Source: Bradyrhizobium huanghuaihaiense | GTDB lineage: Bacteria > Pseudomonadota > Alphaproteobacteria > Rhizobiales > Xanthobacteraceae | DNA length: 59,950 nucleotides | Direction of reading: 5' to 3' | Assembly: GCF_007830635.1 (NCBI RefSeq) | Contig: NZ_VLLA01000034.1 | Coordinates: forward strand, 1 to 59,950 | In this document: piece by piece, positions 51,388-59,627 of the stretch | Position numbering within the stretch: position 1 is the stretch's first letter | Layout of the letters: each line of letters begins with the position of its first letter | Position numbers and translations under genes: made by a program | Notes under the pieces: model-generated | Told to the model about the DNA's origin: nothing | The model's database searches: none | Seen by the model: only the letters and a program-made list of their open reading frames with translations

Positions 51388-52227
51388 ATGAATGCGACGT
51401 CGATTGACTGGGAACGCACGGCACGCCCGCAGGCCGACGGCTACGACACCGCCGTCGCACTCGGCCTGATCGAAACCGAGCCGACGCCGTGGCGCCCGCT
51501 GCCGCCGCAGCGGCCTGCGGTGAACGGCGCGCCGTCGATTGCGGAGGGCAGGGTTGCCCTGCGCACCGAGGATCCGCTGCTGCCCGCGCCGCGCTTCGTC
51601 CCCGCCGCGCAAGCGGTCCCGGCGATGGAGCAGGCGCTGCGCTACGTTCGCCGCTGGCCGCTCGCTGCGAAACAATGGCCTGATATCGTGCATACGATCC
51701 AGTGCTATCACGACACCGAGCAGCCGACCGAAGGACCCGGCCGCCTCGGTTCGGCCAGCCACTCGGTCGATGCGCGTTTCGGCGTCATCGGCCTGACGGT
51801 GAACTGCCCGCTCGCGACCGCGCAGGCGATCGTCCATGAGATGGCACATCACAAGCTGAGGGCGTTCGGCGTCGCCAACGAGAATGCGATCCGGATCATC
51901 AGCAATCCGCAGGACGAGCTCTATCCGAGCCCCATCGTGGTCGACCGGCCGCGCCCGATGACGGCGGTGCTGCACGCGCAATATTCGTTCATCCACGTCA
52001 CCCAGCTCGACGTGCACATGCTGGAGCAGGAGGAGGATCCGCAGGTGCGCAACGACATCCGCCAGCTGCTCGCGCGCAACGCATCGCGGATGGAGAAGGG
52101 GTTCGAGACCTTGCGGCAGCACGCCCGCACCGACGGGCCGGGCCGCGAGTTCCTCGGCGCGTTCTTCGCCTGGTGCAGTGATGTCCTGGCGACCAGCCGA
52201 AAGATGCTTGCGACCGAGGGCGCCTGA
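51388..52227 (+). CDS. HExxH-motif peptide-modifying protein (alpha-ketoglutarate peptide hydroxylase-like)
   Basis: A 279-aa protein with the motif IVHEMAHHKL (H150, E151, H154), preceded by an Arg/Pro-rich N-terminal half. The gene layout, size and HExxH surroundings resemble the HExxH-type RiPP proteins now understood as alpha-ketoglutarate-dependent peptide beta-hydroxylases rather than proteases. A downstream HAQYSFIHVTQL provides further His ligands at a suitable distance. It would hydroxylate a side chain of the precursor. GAAGGAG at about 51373-51379 precedes the ATG at 51388, and it is the last gene of the coupled operon. A zinc protease that cuts the leader is the alternative reading. 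Confidence 0.72.
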   Translation: MNATSIDWERTARPQADGYDTAVALGLIETEPTPWRPLPPQRPAVNGAPSIAEGRVALRTEDPLLPAPRFVPAAQAVPAMEQALRYVRRWPLAAKQWPDIVHTIQCYHDTEQPTEGPGRLGSASHSVDARFGVIGLTVNCPLATAQAIVHEMAHHKLRAFGVANENAIRIISNPQDELYPSPIVVDRPRPMTAVLHAQYSFIHVTQLDVHMLEQEEDPQVRNDIRQLLARNASRMEKGFETLRQHARTDGPGREFLGAFFAWCSDVLATSRKMLATEGA

Positions 52228-52415
52228 TCGGGTCGGTCCGCGGCAGGCCGGGTTCCAGCCCGAAATGCCAGATAATGCGGCCTGAAGCGACGCCCGGCGG
52301 TGAACGCGGGTTCCAGGCCCCGACCGCCGCTGCGTTGCGGCGACAGTTTGTCCCTTTTGCAGGGGTGCAAGACGGAAATGCTTTGCTACACTGCACCCGA
52401 GTCAAAAGGAGTTCC

Positions 52416-54032
52416 ATGAACGTGCCGGGTCCCAACGTGCTAATGCTCTATCCGCTGTTCTCGGCAGAGTCCTTCTGGAGCTTTGGCGAATCCTGCAAGG
52501 TGATGGGCGTCAAGCGCCCTGCGGCCCCTTTGGGCCTGATCACGGTCGCCGCGATGTTGCCCAAGGACTGGACGGTCCGGCTGATCGACTGCAACACGCA
52601 AGCTTTCGGCGACGAGGATCTCGCCTGGGCCGATGTCGTCTTCACCGGCGGCATGTTGCCGCAGCAGGCCGACACGCTGCACCTGATCGAGCTCTGCCGC
52701 GCCGCCGGCAAGCCGGTGGTCGTGGGCGGGCCCGATCCCACCTCCAGCCCCCACATCTACGAGAAGGCCGACTTCCGGGTGCTCGGCGAGGCCGAAAGTG
52801 TCATTGACGAGTTCATCGCCGCCTGGGAGGGCGGGGCCCGCTCCGGCGTGTTCACCGCGCCGAAATTCCAGGCCGACGTCACCAAGACGCCGGTGCCGCG
52901 CTTCGACCTGCTCAAATTCGAGGACTATCTCTATATCGGTGTGCAGTATTCGCGCGGCTGCCCGTTCACCTGCGAGTTCTGCGACATCATCGAGCTCTAC
53001 GGCCGCGTGCCCAGGACCAAGACGACCGAGCAGATGTTCGTCGAGCTCCAGACGCTCTACAACATGGGCTATCGCGGCCATCTCGACTTCGTCGACGACA
53101 ATTTCATCGGCAACAAGAAATCGCTGCGGCAGTTCCTGCCCCAGCTCGCCGAATGGCAGCGCGCTCACAACTATCCCTTCGAGCTGTCGACCGAAGCTTC
53201 GGTCAACCTCGCCGACGATCCTGAATTGCTGGAGCTGATGGGAGCTGCAAATTTCTTCGGCATCTTCGTCGGCATCGAAAGCCCGGACCCCGCGACCCTG
53301 GTCGCGATGCGCAAGAAGCAGAACACGCGGCGCAACATTGCCGAGAGCATCCACAAGATCTACGCCGCCGGCATGCTGGTCACCGCGGGCTTCATCGTCG
53401 GCTTCGACAACGAGAAGGTCTCGATGGCGGAGGCGATGATCGATTTCATCGAGGAGGCCGCGATTCCGGTCGCCATGGTCGGCCTGCTCTATGCGTTGCC
53501 GAACACGCAGCTGACGCGCCGACTCGAGCGCGAAGGCCGGCTGCATACGGGCCACGATGTGGCGCCGACCATCGGTGCCGATCAGTGCACGGCCGGCATC
53601 AACTTCGATCCGGTCCGCCCGTTGCGCGACATCCTGATGGACTACAAGCGGGTGCTGGAGCACATCTATAGCCCGGCGGCGTATGCGAGGCGCGTCGACC
53701 GCCTGATGACGCTGCTCGACCGTTCCAGGCAGCGCCCCGAACTCGCCGAAGGAGATATCCGCGCCAGGCTCGGGGCGATGGAGACGGTGCACCGCGTCGT
53801 CACCGCCCTTCCCGAGGCGCGCGGGCCGCTCTGGCAGACCTTCATGAACTGCGCCAAGCGCGACACGTCATCGGCGCGCATTGCGGTGCAGATGATTGCC
53901 GCCTATGCGCATCTCGGGCCGTTCTCGCGCAAGGTCATCGAAGCCATCGACACGCGCCTCGCCGCGCTCGATGACGAGTCGGTCGTCCCCGCGGCGACGA
54001 TCGACGTGACTGCGGCGCGGCACCTGGCCTGA
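52416..54032 (+). CDS. B12-binding radical SAM protein with DUF4070-like C-terminus
   Basis: A 538-aa enzyme. The N-terminal cobalamin-binding domain is visible as VLMLYPLFSAESFWSFGESCK and GKPVVVGGPDPTSSPHIYEKADFRVLGEAE. The radical SAM cluster is SRGCPFTCEFCDIIELYGR (C182, C186, C189), and FIVGFDNEK and LYALPNTQLTRRLEREGRL are later strands. The overall layout resembles hopanoid 2-methyltransferase HpnP and relatives (CDIxxLYGRxPRxKT...VDDNFIGNK), but many other B12 radical SAM methylases share it. It starts 188 bases after the HExxH gene with AAAAGGA before the ATG, so it may be a separate unit. A role in peptide or lipid methylation cannot be decided here. Confidence 0.8.
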   Translation: MNVPGPNVLMLYPLFSAESFWSFGESCKVMGVKRPAAPLGLITVAAMLPKDWTVRLIDCNTQAFGDEDLAWADVVFTGGMLPQQADTLHLIELCRAAGKPVVVGGPDPTSSPHIYEKADFRVLGEAESVIDEFIAAWEGGARSGVFTAPKFQADVTKTPVPRFDLLKFEDYLYIGVQYSRGCPFTCEFCDIIELYGRVPRTKTTEQMFVELQTLYNMGYRGHLDFVDDNFIGNKKSLRQFLPQLAEWQRAHNYPFELSTEASVNLADDPELLELMGAANFFGIFVGIESPDPATLVAMRKKQNTRRNIAESIHKIYAAGMLVTAGFIVGFDNEKVSMAEAMIDFIEEAAIPVAMVGLLYALPNTQLTRRLEREGRLHTGHDVAPTIGADQCTAGINFDPVRPLRDILMDYKRVLEHIYSPAAYARRVDRLMTLLDRSRQRPELAEGDIRARLGAMETVHRVVTALPEARGPLWQTFMNCAKRDTSSARIAVQMIAAYAHLGPFSRKVIEAIDTRLAALDDESVVPAATIDVTAARHLA

Positions 54033-54036
54033 AGCC

Positions 54037-55473
54037 TTACTTCACCGCGAGCCGCAAAAAGCTCATGACGCTGCCGAGCGCGGCAAAGCCCGCGCCGAGG
54101 GCCAGCGCGACGGTTGCGCCGTCGTGGCCGGCAAGCGCAAAGCAGAGCGCGGCGAGCGCCGCGCCCGTGGTCTGCCCGGTCAGGCGTGCGGTGGCGACGA
54201 TGCCGGAGGCGCTGCCGCTGCGATGGGGCGGGGCGCTCGACATCACCGCCTTCATGTTCGGCGCCTGGAAGAAGCCGAACCCCATGCCGCAGATCACCAT
54301 CCGCCAGATGATGTCGGGGATGGCAGGGTTGGACGGCAGCATCGCGAGCAATGCCATGCCGAGGCCAAGCAGCACGAGGCCGATGCCGCCGAGCAGGCCG
54401 ACCGCGTGGCGGTCGGACAGGCGTCCTGCGATCGGCGCCATGATGCCGACCACCAGCGGCCATGGCGTCATGAAGAAGCCGGTCTCGACCTGCGAGCGCC
54501 CGAGCACGTCCTCGAAATAGAACGGCAGCGAGACGAAGGCGAGGCCCTGGACGGCAAAGGAGCACACCGCGGTCGCCGCCGACAGCGCGAACATCGGCCG
54601 GGCGAACAGGTCGATCGGCAGCATCGGCGCGGGATGGTCAGCATGGCGGCGCGTCAGGATGAAGCCGAACGCGATGGCCGCGACCAGCTCGATGCCCACG
54701 ACAACCGGCGACAAATTGTGCGCGGCGCTGCCGATGCCGGTGATGAACAGGCCGAGGCAGGCCGACGCCAGGATCGCGCCGAGGAAGTCAAAGCCGTGAT
54801 CGGCCCGCGGCGTCTTCGGCAGCATCGCAAAGCCGATGCCGATCGCGACCAGGCCGAACGGGATGTTGACGGCGAACAGCCAGGGCCACGGGCCGAGCGC
54901 GAGGATGGCGGAGGCGATCGAGGGGCCGAAGGTGAAGGCGGTCGCGACAACAAGCGCGTTGTGGCCGAAGCCGCGGCCGAGCATGCGGCCGGGATAGACG
55001 AAGCGCACCAGCGCCGTGTTGACGCTCATGATGCCGCTGGCGCCAAGGCCCTGCAGCGTGCGCGCGACCAGGAGGCTGTCCAGCGACCACGCCACCGCGC
55101 AGAACAGCGAGGCGATGGTGAACAGGATCAGGCCGCCGAGATAGATGCGCTGGTGCCCGACGATCTCGCCGAGCGCCCCGAGCGGCAGCAGGGTCGCCAC
55201 CAGCGCGATCTGGTAGACGTTGACCACCCACACCGACTGCTCCGGCGTGACGTGCAGATCGGCGGCAATGGCGGGCAGTGCGATGTTGGCGATCGCGGTG
55301 TCGAGCGAGGCCATCGCCAGCGCGGTGAAGATCGCAGCAATGGCCCAGCGCCGCTGCGCTGCCGGAAGGCCGTCGGCGGTGATGTGGTCGGGCTCGCGCG
55401 CGGCGGCAGGTAACGTGATTGTCATTGCGCTGGCGCGTTGCTCCGGCGGCGTGGCTGAGAGGACTTTTGGCAT
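54037..55473 (-). CDS. MFS transporter, DHA2/EmrB type
   Basis: A 478-aa membrane protein with about 14 helices. The first helix contains FTALAMASLDTAIANIALPAIAADL, the DHA2 signature for drug/H+ antiporters, and LVARTLQGLGASGIMSVNTALVRF is motif A/B-like. It should export hydrophobic compounds by proton antiport. The frame starts at 55473, with a second ATG at 55425 also possible. It ends four bases after the radical SAM gene on the opposite strand, so the two are convergent; export of the modified peptide is a speculative but simple link, since no ABC exporter is present. Confidence 0.88.
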   Translation of the reverse strand: MPKVLSATPPEQRASAMTITLPAAAREPDHITADGLPAAQRRWAIAAIFTALAMASLDTAIANIALPAIAADLHVTPEQSVWVVNVYQIALVATLLPLGALGEIVGHQRIYLGGLILFTIASLFCAVAWSLDSLLVARTLQGLGASGIMSVNTALVRFVYPGRMLGRGFGHNALVVATAFTFGPSIASAILALGPWPWLFAVNIPFGLVAIGIGFAMLPKTPRADHGFDFLGAILASACLGLFITGIGSAAHNLSPVVVGIELVAAIAFGFILTRRHADHPAPMLPIDLFARPMFALSAATAVCSFAVQGLAFVSLPFYFEDVLGRSQVETGFFMTPWPLVVGIMAPIAGRLSDRHAVGLLGGIGLVLLGLGMALLAMLPSNPAIPDIIWRMVICGMGFGFFQAPNMKAVMSSAPPHRSGSASGIVATARLTGQTTGAALAALCFALAGHDGATVALALGAGFAALGSVMSFLRLAVK

Positions 55474-55595
55474 GTACTACGCCGAAGGCAGCTTCCACAG
55501 GCATATGCTTGCATGCTGTGTATGCGCGAAGATGAGGCGATGTTGCCTTGCGCCGGCGTATGATCGCGCCGGCTGCCGCAATATGGGGAAACGCC

Positions 55596-56657
55596 ATGCA
55601 AATCGTCGTTCTGCCCGGTGACGGCATCGGTCCGGAGATCACGACCGCGACATCGGGCGTGTTGCGCGCGGCCTCCGAACGCTTCCAGCTCAATCTCCGC
55701 CTCGAGGAGCATGCGGTCGGGCATGCGAGCCTGAAGCTATCGGGCACGACGGTGCGCCCCGAGCTGCTCGACATCGTCCGCGCCGCCGACGGCCTGATCC
55801 TGGGGCCGACGGCGACCTTCGACTTCAAGGACGAAGCGCATGGCGAGATCAATCCATCCAGGCATTTCCGCAAGAACCTCGATCTCTATGCCAATGTCCG
55901 GCCCGCGCGCACCTATGAGGGGCGGCCCGGCCGCATCGGTGATTTCGACCTCGTCGTGGTGCGTGAGAACACCGAAGGGTTTTATGCCGACCGCAACATG
56001 GAGCAGGGCAATGGCGAGATGCTGGTCACGCCGGACGTCGCGATCTCGCTGCGCCGGATCACGCGCCTGTGCTGCGAGCGTATCGCGCACGCCGCCTGCC
56101 GGCTCGCGATGAAGCGGCGCAAGCATCTCACCATCGTGCACAAGGCCAATGTGCTGAAGATCGGCGACGGCATGTTCCTCGACATCTGCCGCGCGGCGGC
56201 GAAGGGCTATCCCGGCCTTGCGGTCGACGACATCCTGGTCGACGCCATGATGGCGCATGTGGTGCGGAGCCCCGACCGTTTCGACGTGATCGTCTCGACC
56301 AACATGTTCGGCGACATCCTGTCCGATCTCACGGCGGAGCTTTCAGGCAGTCTCGGCCTCGGCGGCTCGCTCAATGTCGGCGACCGCTACGCGATGGCGC
56401 AGGCCGCGCACGGCTCGGCGCCTGACATCGCAGGCCAGGACGTCGCCAACCCGGTCTCGCTGATCCTGTCGACGGCGCTGCTGCTGGCCTGGCACGGCGA
56501 GAAGACCAGCGCCGTGCGCTATGAGGAAGCCGCGCGTGCGATCGAGTCGGCGGTGGCGAAGGCGCTTCGCGAGGGCAGGGCGACGCGCGACGTCGGCGGC
56601 AAGCTCGGCACCATCGCGGCGGGGGCGGCGATCGCGGAGATCCTGCAGGCGGAGTGA
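55596..56657 (+). CDS. Isocitrate/isopropylmalate dehydrogenase-family protein
   Basis: A 353-aa beta-decarboxylating dehydrogenase. QIVVLPGDGIGPEITTA opens the protein. LDLYANVRPARTYEG and VVRENTEGFYADR are substrate and metal contacts, HKANVLKIGDGMFLDICR carries the Lys, and NMFGDILSDLTAELSGSLGLGGSLN the Asp ligands. HGSAPDIAGQDVANP forms the NAD-binding end. The size fits isopropylmalate dehydrogenase, homoisocitrate or tartrate dehydrogenase relatives; the lack of leuCD neighbours speaks for a catabolic hydroxy-acid substrate. ATG 55596 has GGGGA upstream. Confidence 0.88.
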   Translation: MQIVVLPGDGIGPEITTATSGVLRAASERFQLNLRLEEHAVGHASLKLSGTTVRPELLDIVRAADGLILGPTATFDFKDEAHGEINPSRHFRKNLDLYANVRPARTYEGRPGRIGDFDLVVVRENTEGFYADRNMEQGNGEMLVTPDVAISLRRITRLCCERIAHAACRLAMKRRKHLTIVHKANVLKIGDGMFLDICRAAAKGYPGLAVDDILVDAMMAHVVRSPDRFDVIVSTNMFGDILSDLTAELSGSLGLGGSLNVGDRYAMAQAAHGSAPDIAGQDVANPVSLILSTALLLAWHGEKTSAVRYEEAARAIESAVAKALREGRATRDVGGKLGTIAAGAAIAEILQAE

Positions 56658-56682
56658 GAGGCCTCTTCGCTTTTTCTTGGGG

Positions 56683-56826
56683 CCCAAACAAAAAAGTCGG
56701 AAAACAACCCCATGCACAGTAGAACGGCCCTTGATCGATAAGAGATTTTCGCGTCGCGCCACGACGGCATCCGCAGCCGCGATCAAGTTGACCCGTCGGG
56801 CAAAACACTGGCAGGATGCGATCGTG
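56683..56826 (-). repeat. Dispersed repeat, copy 2
   Basis: Reverse-orientation copy of 4639-4776. The block CCCCATGCACAGTAG near 56711 and TTGACCCGTCGGGCAAAAC near 56788 are the complements of the two conserved blocks of copy 1, with a variable middle. It fills the gap between the dehydrogenase gene and the UBP zinc-finger gene. Confidence 0.75.
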
Positions 56827-56884
56827 GCGGATCGCGGCGCAAATGCATCTGCGGCCACGGCACGTACTTCCAGCGGGTTGACCT

Positions 56885-57238
56885 ATGAAGTCTGAGATGG
56901 ATGGCATCAACCTCGCAGCCAAGCCAAGTGGAACGGGTTGCGTGGAATGCTCGGCTGCAGGCGGGTGGTGGCTGCATCTTCGCCGATGCGTCGAATGCGG
57001 TCACATCGGCTGCTGTGATGCTTCACCCAATCAGCATGCATCGAAGCACAACGCGGCGACAGGGCACCCGATCATCACGAGCTTCGAGCCGGGCGAACGA
57101 TGGTTTTACGACTATCGCACAGGAGAGGCTTTCGCCGGCCCGAAGCTTCAAGGCCCGCAATCGCATCCGTTGGATCAGCCGGTGCCCGGACCCGCCGGAG
57201 CGGTGCCTCCGGACTGGCAAACACGGCTGCATGAATAG
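56885..57238 (+). CDS. UBP-type zinc-finger protein
   Basis: A 117-aa protein built around a ubiquitin-specific-protease-type zinc finger: CVEC (C19, C22), RRCVECGHIGCCD, HASKHNAATGHPIITSF. This UBP finger in eukaryotes binds the C-terminal Gly-Gly of free ubiquitin; bacterial stand-alone forms are common in rhizobia, and their ligand is unknown. The C-terminus (YDYRTGEAF...PDWQTRLHE) is short and conserved. It is cytoplasmic. It lies 114 bases before the cation antiporter gene on the same strand. Confidence 0.85.
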   Translation: MKSEMDGINLAAKPSGTGCVECSAAGGWWLHLRRCVECGHIGCCDASPNQHASKHNAATGHPIITSFEPGERWFYDYRTGEAFAGPKLQGPQSHPLDQPVPGPAGAVPPDWQTRLHE

Positions 57239-57352
57239 GCGATAGGCGGCCCCCGGCGACATGGCCCCCGCCCACGTTGAGCCAGATCAATACTCCCCCA
57301 GCAGGCCCGCCGGACCTTCCCATCAGCGCAGCGATGGAAAAGGACGGCCCAT

Positions 57353-58453
57353 ATGCAGACCCTGCTCAGGGAAATCCGCGATACCCCTTTGCTCTGGATG
57401 CTGGCCTTCGTGCCCATCGTGCTGCTGGCCGAAGCGGTGGCCCCGCATTCCCACACGCTGCTGTTCGTGCTGGCGGTGCTTGCCATCGTGCCGCTGGCGG
57501 CGCTGCTCAGCCACGCCACCGAAGCGGTCGCCGCGAAGACCGGCGATGCCGTGGGCGGACTGCTCAATGCAACCCTCGGCAATCTGACGGAGCTGATCAT
57601 CGCCATCACGGCGCTGCGCGCAGGCCAGTACATGCTGGTGAAGGCCTCGATCGCGGGCGCGATCGTCACCAACGCGGTGTTCATGCTGGGGGCCTGCCTG
57701 CTGCTCGGCGGCCTGCGCTACCACGTGCAGGAGTACAACCGCGCCGGCGCGCGGCTCTCGTCCGGCCTGTTGCTGATGGCAACCGTCGCCCTGCTTGCGC
57801 CTTCGGCGGTGGCCGATCTCGATCACCTGCCGCAGGACGGAGGTGTCATTCACAAGCTCAGCGTCGGCATTTCGGTCCTGCTCATCGTCGCCTATGCGCT
57901 CGGCCTGTGGTTCTCGCTGGGCACGCACAAGGAATTGTTCGCGAGCGCCGATCACGGCGACGACAAGGAGGCGCACTGGCCGATCGGGATAGCCGTCGGC
58001 ACGCTGCTGGTCGTCACCGTGCTGGTCGCGCTGGTCAGCGAAATCTTCGTGGAATCGGTGCAGAAGGCGGCGGAGACCTTCGGGATGAGCCCGGCCTTTG
58101 TCGGCTTCATCATCGTTTCGCTGGTCGGGGCCGCCGCCGAATTTGCGGTGGCGTTCGCCGCGGCGCGCAAGAACCGGCTCGACATGGTCGTCAGCATCGC
58201 GCTCGGCAGCGCCTCCCAGATCGCGCTGTTCGTTGCGCCCGCGCTGGTGCTGCTCAGCTACGTCGTGGGACCGAAGCCGATGGACCTGCAGTTCTGGCCG
58301 GGTGCCGTCACCATGGTGATGATTGCAACGGTCACGGCAACCTTCATCACCACCAGCGGACGCTCGGCATGGTTCGTCGGCGCGCTGATGATCTTCATCT
58401 ACGCGGTCTTCGCGCTGACGCTGTATGTGGTCCCGCCGGCGGGCCAGGGATGA
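57353..58453 (+). CDS. CaCA-family calcium/cation:proton antiporter (Cax/ChaA type)
   Basis: A 366-aa inner-membrane protein with about 11 helices and two alpha-repeats: GGLLNATLGNLTELIIAITALRAG and GFIIVSLVGAAAEFAVAFAAARKNRLDMVVSIALGSASQIALF. The Asn/Glu-rich motifs (GNLTELI, GAAAEFA) bind Ca2+. It should exchange Ca2+ or Na+/K+ for protons. AAAAGGA precedes the ATG at 57353. It is the last clearly complete plus-strand gene before the truncated end region. Confidence 0.88.
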   Translation: MQTLLREIRDTPLLWMLAFVPIVLLAEAVAPHSHTLLFVLAVLAIVPLAALLSHATEAVAAKTGDAVGGLLNATLGNLTELIIAITALRAGQYMLVKASIAGAIVTNAVFMLGACLLLGGLRYHVQEYNRAGARLSSGLLLMATVALLAPSAVADLDHLPQDGGVIHKLSVGISVLLIVAYALGLWFSLGTHKELFASADHGDDKEAHWPIGIAVGTLLVVTVLVALVSEIFVESVQKAAETFGMSPAFVGFIIVSLVGAAAEFAVAFAAARKNRLDMVVSIALGSASQIALFVAPALVLLSYVVGPKPMDLQFWPGAVTMVMIATVTATFITTSGRSAWFVGALMIFIYAVFALTLYVVPPAGQG

Positions 58454-58542
58454 AGTAGTGCTGCCCGTCGGCGCGTGAGTTGGCTCATCGGCGAAGCGCG
58501 GCTCGTGGCGAGCCATCTTCCGAAGAGGCGAATACGTTCCCG

Positions 58543-58998
58543 CTAGTAGGCCCAGTAGCTGCCGGAAGGCGCGCAATAATCGCCGCCGTAACCATAGCCA
58601 TCGTCGCCGCCATACCCGTAATAGGACGCGGCCGGATAGCCGTAGGCGGGATAACCGCCATAGTAGCCGCCATAGCTTCCATAATAGGCGCTTCGCGCGA
58701 TCGCGCCGCCGACGACCGCGCCGGCGACGCCGTAACCGAGGCCGCGATATCCGTAGCCGCGATAGCCCCAGCCTCCACGATAGCCGTAACCGCCACGGTA
58801 ACCCCAGCCGACGCCGCGATAGCCGTAGCCGCCGCCACGCCAGCCGCCGACCCAGCGCACTTCGGTCGTGGCCTGATCGACCATCGATTTCATCGTCGAA
58901 AAATGCGTCGGGATCGGCCCGGCCTGGGCGCCCGTACCGAGCAGCACGGCGCTCGCAGCTGCGAGAACGAGGCTACGCAGGGAATTCGAGGAGGTCAT
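58543..58998 (-). CDS. Gly/Tyr-rich exported protein
   Basis: A 151-aa protein with a Sec signal (SLRSLVLAAASAVLLGTGAQA), a short conserved segment HFSTMKSMVDQATTEVRWVGG, and then repeats built from GYGYRG, GWGYRG and YYGGYPAYGYP. There is one Cys near the end (DYCAPSG). Similar Gly/Tyr-rich secreted proteins of unknown function occur in rhizobia; surface or matrix association is inferred from composition. GAGGAGG lies just before the ATG at 58998. It is convergent with the antiporter. Confidence 0.75.
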   Translation of the reverse strand: MTSSNSLRSLVLAAASAVLLGTGAQAGPIPTHFSTMKSMVDQATTEVRWVGGWRGGGYGYRGVGWGYRGGYGYRGGWGYRGYGYRGLGYGVAGAVVGGAIARSAYYGSYGGYYGGYPAYGYPAASYYGYGGDDGYGYGGDYCAPSGSYWAY

Positions 58999-59235
58999 GG
59001 TCGATCATCTCCTGGGCTAGGGCGGCGCGTTCTGCGCGGCCATCGAGCTTATTCCGTTGTGGCGCTACCGTGGCGGCGTTGATCTGGATCAAGCATCTGG
59101 GCGGGGCAGCGGGACGCGAAGGCCGCCTGACGGGCGCAAGTCGATTAGAGAGGGGAGACGTTTTTCGGCTCGGCAGTCGTTTCGGCTTTGACCAGCAGGA
59201 CCTGTTAAGTGCTTCTCATCGAAGACCGCTTTTGA

Positions 59236-59505
59236 CCCCAGCCGATCCGAGCGAGCGACTTCGGTATCACGCACTTCGCTCTCTACACCGACGACATCGA
59301 CGCATCGGTTGAGCGCTTCGAGAAGGCGGGAGGCACCCCGCTCACCGCGCCGCGCGCTATCCCCTATGCAACCGAGAAAGGTCCTGGAAACAAGGTCTGC
59401 TACTGCCGCATGCCCTGGGGCACGACGATGGAATTCATCACCACGCCGGACCGCATGGCCTATCATGACCAGACGGATCTGCGCAGGTGGCAGGACGAGG
59501 ACTGA
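59236..59505 (+). pseudogene. 5'-truncated VOC (glyoxalase-like) protein fragment
   Basis: The frame reads FGITHFALYTDDIDASVERFEKAGG, then YCRMPWGTTMEFITTPDRMAYH and ends at a stop at 59503-59505. This is the C-terminal half of a small glyoxalase/bleomycin-type VOC protein. There is no ATG, and an in-frame stop lies at 59233-59235, so the first half is missing. It sits about 120 bases inside the right inverted repeat. It was probably cut by a past rearrangement or insertion. Nothing else was seen in 58999-59235 or 59506-59627. Confidence 0.65.
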
Positions 59506-59627
59506 GCAGGGCGCGAAAAGGAAACCGACCGCTTCTGGCCCATCGGCGAAGCGCCGACACCGCTCACTGTGGTCATCAGCTTAGTGGCGTGGAGCCGACT
59601 AGATTTGCTCACGCTGAGTTCTTCGCC

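Noticed and set aside
52416..54032. Naming this gene hpnP
   Set aside because: The motifs fit the whole B12 radical SAM group with this layout; no hopanoid genes are adjacent, so the specific name is not supported.
54124..55413. Long plus-strand ORF of 429 codons
   Set aside because: Shadow of the MFS transporter on the other strand.
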